A DNA stretch of 7,285 nt, taken from positions 1-7,285 of the forward strand of contig WTKB01000134.1 in the NCBI GenBank assembly GCA_011524575.1. Direction: 5' to 3'. The DNA comes from Aquimarina sp. GTDB lineage: Bacteria; Bacteroidota; Bacteroidia; Flavobacteriales; Flavobacteriaceae. The notes beneath the pieces were generated by a model. It saw only the letters and a program-made list of their open reading frames with translations. It was not told the DNA's origin and made no database searches. Positions 1 to 5,203 of this stretch are shown here, piece after piece. A program made the translations under genes and the position numbers. Each line of letters begins with the position of its first letter. Within the stretch, counting starts at the first letter, position 1.

Positions 1-496
1 AATCATACACAAAATAATACCCCGATTTGGAATATCGATACCGAGGGGTTTCTTGCACACCTAAAATCACTTTTGTTTCGTCTTTAGATAATTGAAAAGA
101 TTGAAAAAAAGAAATCGGTAATTCCTTACTTGATAATACGACCTGTTTTTTTTGAGGATTGGAAAAATGCTGTTTTATAATTTTTGTTTCTCTGGTTTGC
201 TTATCAAATTCTAAGAAGCAAAAAGCATCACTAGACGTACTAAGAACTTGTAATTGCTGAAGCCTTTTAGGAGTAAAATCTCCATTCCATATTTGGTTAT
301 TACTCAAATATTTTTGAGATAATTCCTGCCCTGAAATTTGCTTAGAATTATCCATCATAGCACTATCCGCTACTATTTTTTTAAGCTCATGGACTTGAGC
401 ATGAAAAAAATGAGGATGACCAAAATTTATAGCAACAACTAATAAGAGATAAAAAGAATGGAAATAAGTATGTTTTTTTAACAAAGTATGTTTCAT
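1..496 (-). CDS. Dipeptidyl peptidase IV-like S9 serine peptidase, N-terminal part (cut by left edge)
   Basis: This frame opens with ATG at 496 and stays open to the window edge, giving 165 complete codons. Residues 1-34 look like a signal peptide: basic start, hydrophobic core FYLLLVVAINFG (15-26), likely cleavage after HAQ (32-34), so the protein should be exported. Residues 50-165 resemble the start of the DPP IV N-terminal beta-propeller. The strongest match is PRYRYSKSGYYFVYD (151-165), the counterpart of the 'E-x-x-Y-R-x-S-x-x-a-x-Y-Y-v-Y-D' stretch in S9B peptidases; IWNGDFTP (69-76) also fits the family. Such enzymes remove X-Pro or X-Ala dipeptides from peptide N-termini and are common in the Bacteroidota periplasm. 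The Ser-Asp-His hydrolase domain would lie beyond the window, so activity cannot be judged. No other in-frame ATG lies between an upstream stop near position 592 and 496, which supports the start. The gene is divergent from serS. Family assignment rests on pattern recognition, not alignment. Confidence 0.8.
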   Translation of the reverse strand, partial: MKHTLLKKHTYFHSFYLLLVVAINFGHPHFFHAQVHELKKIVADSAMMDNSKQISGQELSQKYLSNNQIWNGDFTPKRLQQLQVLSTSSDAFCFLEFDKQTRETKIIKQHFSNPQKKQVVLSSKELPISFFQSFQLSKDETKVILGVQETPRYRYSKSGYYFVYD

Positions 497-561
497 AACT
501 ATGAGTCTAGTATTTAATATTTGAAATATATGAAGTGATTTAAACTTTTGAAATCCATTTT

Positions 562-592
562 TGAGTAAATTCCCTTTAAAATACTTTACTCA
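562..592. repeat. Perfect 8-bp inverted repeat in the divergent promoter region
   Basis: TGAGTAAA at 562-569 is matched by its exact reverse complement TTTACTCA at 585-592, with a 15-nt AT-rich spacer. The right arm ends two bases before the TTGACC of the candidate serS promoter. The arms could bind a dimeric regulator acting on one or both divergent genes. The spacer is long for a terminator, and no T-run follows on either strand. In sequence this AT-rich an 8-bp match may be chance, so an operator role is only inferred. Confidence 0.35.
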
Positions 593-593
593 G

Positions 594-628
594 TTGACCT
601 ATAAAGTCCAACACTTTATATACATTTG
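594..628 (+). promoter_or_regulatory. Candidate serS promoter
   Basis: TACATTTG at 621-628 fits the Bacteroidota -7 consensus TAnnTTTG exactly. Upstream, TTGACC (594-599) supplies the TTG of a -33 element; the 24-nt spacing from that TTG to TACATTTG is slightly longer than usual. The same stretch also reads as a classical sigma-70 pair, TTGACC, 17 nt, TATATA (617-622). Transcription would begin near 635, giving a leader of about 60 nt before the serS ATG. No experimental start site is known to me. Confidence 0.45.
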
Positions 629-694
629 TGAAAGTCTGTAGATACAACGTATAAAAAATCGGACTAAATTATTGACTTATATAAAATTAGTATC

Positions 695-1966
695 ATGTTA
701 CAAGTAAATCAAATTAAAGAAAATTTAGAACAATATATTGCAGCTCTTGCTAAAAGAAATTTTCCATCGAAAGATTTATTTGAAGAAGTTATAAATCTTG
801 ATTCGAAAAGACGTCAAACTCAAACACAACTTGATGAAAAACTTGCGGAGTCCAATACGCTTTCAAAAGAAATCGGGCAATTATTCAAAAGTGGAGAAAC
901 CAATAAGGCCAATATCTTAAAAGAGAAAACAACACAACTGAAAGCACAAACCAGTGCATTATCAGAAACCTTAAGTGAAACTCAAAAAGCACTTAACGAA
1001 CTGTTGTACACCATACCTAATATCCCTCATAACCTCGTACCAACAGGAACTAATGAAGAGGATAACGAAGAAGTTTTTTCAAGTGGAACGATTCCAGAAC
1101 TTTCAAAAGATGCTTTACCACACTGGGAATTGGCTCAAAAATATGATATTATTGATTTTGAACTTGGTGTAAAACTCACTGGGGCAGGTTTTCCTGTTTA
1201 CAAAGAAAAAGGAGCTAAATTACAACGTGCACTTATCAATTATTTTTTAAATAAAAACACCGATGCTGGTTACAAGGAAGTACAAGTGCCTCACTTAGTC
1301 AATGCAGATAGCGGATTTGGAACAGGGCAATTACCAGATAAAGAAGGACAAATGTATCATGTTGGAGGTGATGATTTATATTTGATCCCTACCGCAGAAG
1401 TACCTATTACTAATATGTTCCGAAATTCTTTGTTAAAAGCTTCTGATCTGCCGCTTACCTATACCGGTTACACCCCTTCTTTTAGAAGAGAAGCAGGTTC
1501 TTACGGAGCACATGTAAGAGGACTTAACCGTTTACACCAGTTTGATAAAGTAGAAATTGTACGTATTGAAAAACAAGAAGATTCGTACGCCGTTTTGGAT
1601 CAAATGGTAGATCACATTAAAAACATCCTAGAAGAATTAAAATTACCTTATCGTATTTTAAAACTTTGCGGAGGAGATTTAGGATTTACCTCAGCACTTA
1701 CTTATGACTTTGAAATTTATTCTACCGCTCAAAAACGTTGGTTAGAAATCAGTTCAGTATCAAATTTTGAAACTTTTCAATCCAACCGATTAAAACTTCG
1801 TTATAAAGATACGGATGGTAAAAAGAAATTAGCACATACATTAAACGGAAGTTCTTTAGCTTTGCCACGTGTTTTGGCAGGAATTTTAGAAAACTACCAA
1901 ACTGATGAAGGCATTCAAATACCAGAAGTACTTGTACCTTACTGTGGTTTTGACCGAATAGACTAA
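695..1966 (+). CDS. serS: Seryl-tRNA synthetase
   Basis: This cytoplasmic class II aminoacyl-tRNA synthetase activates serine with ATP and charges tRNA-Ser; in bacteria it also serylates tRNA-Sec where that exists. The 423 residues match normal bacterial SerS length. Residues 1-110 form the N-terminal tRNA-binding arm, with a charged, heptad-like coiled coil at about 30-105 ending in LLYTIPNIPH. The catalytic core follows: motif 1 around 161-186, the serine-binding TAEVP loop at 233-237, motif 2 with FRREAGSYG (263-271) and its RLHQFDKVE continuation (279-287), and motif 3 with NGSSLALPRVLAGILEN (384-400), holding the ATP-contacting arginine. EISSVSNFETFQSNRLKLRY (351-370) is the usual family signature. 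Nothing is truncated. The ATG at 695 gives the canonical MLQVNQIKEN start. A TPR gene follows after 30 nt with no visible terminator, so cotranscription is likely. Confidence 0.98.
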   Translation: MLQVNQIKENLEQYIAALAKRNFPSKDLFEEVINLDSKRRQTQTQLDEKLAESNTLSKEIGQLFKSGETNKANILKEKTTQLKAQTSALSETLSETQKALNELLYTIPNIPHNLVPTGTNEEDNEEVFSSGTIPELSKDALPHWELAQKYDIIDFELGVKLTGAGFPVYKEKGAKLQRALINYFLNKNTDAGYKEVQVPHLVNADSGFGTGQLPDKEGQMYHVGGDDLYLIPTAEVPITNMFRNSLLKASDLPLTYTGYTPSFRREAGSYGAHVRGLNRLHQFDKVEIVRIEKQEDSYAVLDQMVDHIKNILEELKLPYRILKLCGGDLGFTSALTYDFEIYSTAQKRWLEISSVSNFETFQSNRLKLRYKDTDGKKKLAHTLNGSSLALPRVLAGILENYQTDEGIQIPEVLVPYCGFDRID

Positions 1967-1996
1967 TACCTAATTAATATTAAATTGTTTGTAAAA

Positions 1997-3787
1997 ATGT
2001 GCACAAAAATTAAAGGACTGTTACTCACTATTTTCCTACTTCATTTTTGTGCACTTTTTGCTCAAAATAAATCACTTGCACAAGAGTTATACCTCAATAA
2101 TAACTACCAAGAAGCTGTAGTTCTCTATGAAGAATTACTTGAAAAAAAACCTAAAAGCTCCAATTACATTACAATAATTGCAGATTGTTATCGAAATTTA
2201 GAAGCTTTTGATAAAGCTCATAAAGTTCTAGATAAAGCCCTATTACAAAACCCTAACCAGTATATTTACTTATTAGAAAAAGGGCAAACCTACAATCTAG
2301 AAAAAAAAACTACACAAGCTCAAAAAACCTTTCAAAAGCTATTAAGCACTTTAGAGAAAAATCCAAAAAGATTAGCTTTTTACGCCCAACAATTCAAAAA
2401 GTACCTTTTGCTTGAAGAAGCTGTTTTTTGCTATGAACTTCTTCAAAAAAACAAATACAATGCAAGTTATGATTATGAGCTAGCTCGGTTATACGGAAGT
2501 CTTTCTCAGAAAGAAAAAATGTTTGAAGCCTATTTAAACTATACACAAAACAACCCTAGCAGACTTGCTATTGTAAAAAGAAGGCTGCAAGAGTTTACAA
2601 GTGTAGATGCTAATTCAGAAAGTAATCTATTACTAAAAAAAATACTTTTCAAACGCATACAAAACACACCTATTACCACTTATAATGAATTACTAAGTTG
2701 GTTATTTATTCAAGAAAAAGACTATACCAAAGCCTTTTTACAAGAACGTGCTCTTTATAAAAGAACCCATCAAAGCCCTATGGGACTACTTGGTTTAGCC
2801 CGAATAGCCTTAGAGGACAAAGAAATCGAAAGTTCAAAAAACACCTTAAAATACCTTATACAAAATAGCTCTTTAACCAGTTATGTGCTAGAGGCACACC
2901 AAATGCTCTTAAAAATAGAATCTGAGCAGGCATTAAATGATCTGAACAAACAAGTGGTTGTACGTGAAACATACGAAAGACTCATTAAGGAATATAAATC
3001 TCACCCAAAAAGCATTGAACTCACTTTGGATTATGCGTACTTTTTAGCATTTAAACAAAATGAAAGAAAAGAAGCAATAAACATTCTTAAAGAATTACGT
3101 AAAAAACCTCATATAAACGACTTAAAAAAAGCTAAAGCCGAGATTTTACTAGCCGATGTACTTCTTTTAAATAACCAATTTAATGAAGCACTTATCAATT
3201 ACGCAAGAGCTACAGAACACGCAAAAAATCATCCTGTCGCCCAAGAAGCCAATTTTAAAGTGGCTAAAGCGAGTTATTATACTGGAGATTTTAAATGGGC
3301 ACTTACCCAACTCAATGTTTTAAAAGCCTCCACCACACAACTGATAGCTAATGATGCCATGAAATTAGCACTTCTTATAGAAGATTACATGGATAAAGAA
3401 TATACCAATGAAGCACTAGCTCGTTTTGCTAAAGCGGACCTATTAAACTTCCAAGAAAAGCCTGATAAAGCATTAGAAGTGTATGAAACGCTTATTGATG
3501 CCCAAGATGCCAAAACGTTACAAGATGCTATTTTATATCATAAGGCACAACTACTCTACGAGCAAAAGAAATACTCCCAAAGCCTAGAAAGCACTCAAAA
3601 ACTTATAAAAAATCACTCAAATAGTCTTTACTTTGATGATATATTATATCTGCAAGCTAAACTTCATGAAACTTTAGAAAATATTGAAGCAGCAAAACAA
3701 AGCTATAAACAACTTGTTTTTAATCATCAAGATAGCATCTATTACACCGATGCTCGTAAAGCCTACAGACGACTTACTGGGGAGTAA
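1997..3787 (+). CDS. Exported TPR-repeat protein of unknown function
   Basis: The product is about 596 residues. The frame could also open at a TTG at 1985, but the ATG at 1997 gives a compact signal peptide: basic start MCTKIK, hydrophobic core GLLLTIFLLHFCALF, cleavage after A-Q near residue 23. The cysteine in the core lacks a proper lipobox, so a lipoprotein is unlikely. The rest is alpha-helical with tetratricopeptide-like repeats. Clear units begin near NYQEAVVLYEELLEKKP, FDKAHKVLDKALLQNP, FNEALINYARATEHAKNHP, PDKALEVYETLIDA and YSQSLESTQKLIKNHS. A central part (about 200-330) has weaker repeats. The stretch GDFKWALTQLNVLKAST then QLIANDAMKLALLIED looks conserved among Bacteroidota homologues, as does the C-terminal DARKAYRRLTGE. 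TPR arrays scaffold protein complexes, so a periplasmic or envelope assembly role is plausible, but no partner or enzyme activity can be read from it. It follows serS by 30 nt. Confidence 0.9.
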   Translation: MCTKIKGLLLTIFLLHFCALFAQNKSLAQELYLNNNYQEAVVLYEELLEKKPKSSNYITIIADCYRNLEAFDKAHKVLDKALLQNPNQYIYLLEKGQTYNLEKKTTQAQKTFQKLLSTLEKNPKRLAFYAQQFKKYLLLEEAVFCYELLQKNKYNASYDYELARLYGSLSQKEKMFEAYLNYTQNNPSRLAIVKRRLQEFTSVDANSESNLLLKKILFKRIQNTPITTYNELLSWLFIQEKDYTKAFLQERALYKRTHQSPMGLLGLARIALEDKEIESSKNTLKYLIQNSSLTSYVLEAHQMLLKIESEQALNDLNKQVVVRETYERLIKEYKSHPKSIELTLDYAYFLAFKQNERKEAINILKELRKKPHINDLKKAKAEILLADVLLLNNQFNEALINYARATEHAKNHPVAQEANFKVAKASYYTGDFKWALTQLNVLKASTTQLIANDAMKLALLIEDYMDKEYTNEALARFAKADLLNFQEKPDKALEVYETLIDAQDAKTLQDAILYHKAQLLYEQKKYSQSLESTQKLIKNHSNSLYFDDILYLQAKLHETLENIEAAKQSYKQLVFNHQDSIYYTDARKAYRRLTGE

Positions 3788-3901
3788 AACTAATTGGTAT
3801 CAATTTCATTATAGGTTATCACTGCTGGATCAAGAGATTCAGAACTTATTTAAAAGCACTAAGGCTAAAGCCCCCTCCCCTATGATGAGACATGGTACCT
3901 A
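3788..3901. other. Intergenic region between convergent transcripts
   Basis: This 114-nt gap lies between the 3' ends of the TPR gene and the PepSY gene. Both transcripts should end here. It contains a short hairpin (3825-3842) and a C-rich patch at about 3867-3881 (around GGCTAAAGCCCCCTCCCC) that stands out from the AT-rich surroundings. No strong intrinsic terminator with a long T-run was found on either strand, and no RNA gene was recognised. The text around 3820-3845 has the look of degenerate dispersed intergenic repeats, but only one copy is present in the window. Confidence 0.6.
3825..3842 (+). terminator. Weak hairpin downstream of the TPR gene, possible terminator
   Basis: CTGGATC (3825-3831) pairs with GATTCAG (3836-3842) across an AAGA loop, giving a 7-bp stem with one G-U wobble in RNA. 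The following AACTTATTT has only a weak T-run. It lies 38 nt after the TPR stop codon. It could help end the serS-TPR transcript, or be an mRNA-stabilising or repeat-derived hairpin. On the minus strand no T-run follows it. Confidence 0.3.
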
Positions 3902-5200
3902 TTACATACTCCCTTTTAAATTCATACTTCTAATTTTTATAATCCGGTAAATTTGATTGTTGACACAGATCAGTGCGATACTTATTCCAAATAAAGGCAA
4001 TACAAAACATAGCATACCTACTAAAAGTAGGCCTCCTAATTCGAGTTTAAAACTTTCAGGTGTTTTAGGAATAGACCAAGCACCTTGTTTTTTACGTTTT
4101 AAGTAAGAGATTATCCCAGCAATACTAATAACACTTAAAAGCACACTTACTAAAAACATTAAAATTAAATTCCAAGTTCCTAGTTGTCCTTGATGAAATG
4201 CCATTGCCCACATACGAGCACGTAAAAGTATACCAACATGATTTTGCCAATCTAGTGAAACTATTTCCTGACCTGAATACGCATCAAAATATTTTTTTTG
4301 TTGCTCTTTTAGAGGAAAACATTGATTGGCTACAGAAAATACCCCCTTATTTCGATTATTGGGTAAATACAAGGTAATAGCTCCTTTTAGATCTTGCTTT
4401 TGTGCAATTTGATACATTTGTTGCACCTCAAGGGGTTTGCGTGTGTTTGTTTCTTTCTGATTATTAGAGATTACTTTGGAGGTTATTCCAATACCCATCC
4501 ATTCTTTAGAAAAACCTGTGTCTGTGATTTGCTGTACTTTTTTAAAATTACCACCAAATACATCTGTCCAAGGTAATCCACCCGCAAGGGTTAGTAGTAA
4601 TAATCCAGAAATCCAAAAGCCTAGTACGCTGTGTAAATCTCTATAAAAGGTACGTTTTCCTTTTTGAGTTCGAATGTGGTAAAAACCTTTTAGCCCTTTA
4701 TTTTTTGAGGGCCAATACACATAAATTCCTGTAAAAATAAGTACTACGAGCCACGATGCAATAAGTTCTATAAAAAGAGTACCTACTTTACCCATCATTA
4801 ACTCACCATGAAGCTTTCGTACTTTATACATCCATGTGCTTTTAGGGCTAAATGTACCTGTTACTTCAGCAGTGTGTGGGTTTACATAAGCTGTTTTTTT
4901 ATGACTAAACCTACCTCTATGGAAAGCCGTAGCCTCATTATTATTTTTTGAAATGCTAACTGATGTAGGTGGTTTTCCAAATACTTTATGAGCTGCTTGG
5001 AGTTGTGCATCTAAAGATAATAACACTGAAGTATTCGATGTAATTTGTTTGTATTTTTCTATTATTGGAGCTTCTACCTGTGGTTTAAACAAGTAGATAG
5101 CTCCTGTAATAGCTAATAATACTACAAAGGGCATAGCGATTAATCCTGCAATGACGTGCCAACGCCACAACCATTTGTTAATATTTTTATCTTTTTTCAT
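3902..5200 (-). CDS. PepSY-associated TM protein, probable siderophore-iron reductase (FoxB/FpvG/PiuB-like)
   Basis: This 432-residue inner-membrane protein has the PepSY_TM layout. A helix follows the cytoplasmic KWLWRWH start (about 16-38), then a periplasmic PepSY-like domain (40-125), helices at about 141-163 and 191-212, a second periplasmic domain (215-330), and helices at about 343-366 and 388-413. Four histidines sit at helix ends in family-typical motifs: WRWHVIAGL (H15), RKLHGELMMGKVG (H131), YRDLHSVLGFW (H190) and MAFHQGQLGTWN (H336). In characterised members such as FoxB, conserved histidines bind two haems that carry electrons across the membrane to reduce ferric siderophores. 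YVNPHTAEVTG and YFDAYSGQEIV are the usual 'D/NP-x-TGEV' hairpins of the PepSY domains. The ATG at 5200 is 3 nt after the stop of the upstream TonB-dependent receptor gene, so the two are surely cotranscribed and probably act together. Reductase activity is inferred from the family and neighbour; the substrate is unknown. Confidence 0.9.
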   Translation of the reverse strand: MKKDKNINKWLWRWHVIAGLIAMPFVVLLAITGAIYLFKPQVEAPIIEKYKQITSNTSVLLSLDAQLQAAHKVFGKPPTSVSISKNNNEATAFHRGRFSHKKTAYVNPHTAEVTGTFSPKSTWMYKVRKLHGELMMGKVGTLFIELIASWLVVLIFTGIYVYWPSKNKGLKGFYHIRTQKGKRTFYRDLHSVLGFWISGLLLLTLAGGLPWTDVFGGNFKKVQQITDTGFSKEWMGIGITSKVISNNQKETNTRKPLEVQQMYQIAQKQDLKGAITLYLPNNRNKGVFSVANQCFPLKEQQKKYFDAYSGQEIVSLDWQNHVGILLRARMWAMAFHQGQLGTWNLILMFLVSVLLSVISIAGIISYLKRKKQGAWSIPKTPESFKLELGGLLLVGMLCFVLPLFGISIALICVNNQIYRIIKIRSMNLKGSM

Positions 5201-5203
5201 GAC

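Larger units (their letters stand above)
497..694. other. Divergent intergenic region between the S9 peptidase and serS
   Basis: This 198-nt AT-rich gap separates two divergently transcribed genes and must hold both of their promoters. On the plus strand it contains a promoter-like element for serS (594-628) and a perfect 8-bp inverted repeat (562-592), both listed separately. For the minus-strand peptidase the nearest match to a Bacteroidota -7 element is TATATTTC (complement of 523-530), one base from TAnnTTTG and about 27 nt before the ATG. I see no TTTG-type -33 partner at the right spacing, so it is only a weak candidate. No tRNA, T-box-like leader or small ORF was recognised. Confidence 0.7.

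Noticed and set aside
975..1172. 65-codon open frame on the plus strand within serS
   Set aside because: It lies wholly inside the well-conserved serS frame and its product has no recognisable features.
1984..1991. TTTG before the TPR gene as a -7 promoter element
   Set aside because: The preceding bases are ATTG rather than TAnn, and the element would lie only a few bases before the start codon.
1985..1996. TTG start for the TPR protein, adding MFVK
   Set aside because: An ATG four codons later gives a normal signal peptide, and TTG starts are rare compared with ATG in these bacteria.
3869..3878. GGCTAAAGCC as a terminator stem
   Set aside because: The perfect 4-bp arms leave only a 2-nt loop, so at best a 3-bp stem forms, and no T-run follows on the plus strand.
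3684..3950. 88-codon open frame on the plus strand across the 3' end of the TPR gene and into the PepSY gene
   Set aside because: It overlaps two convincing genes in other frames; its sequence is low-complexity without a domain, and no separate start signal is visible.
4394..4576. 60-codon plus-strand open frame opposite the PepSY gene
   Set aside because: It is antisense to a clear membrane protein gene; its cysteine- and phenylalanine-rich product fits the complement of coding sequence rather than a real gene.
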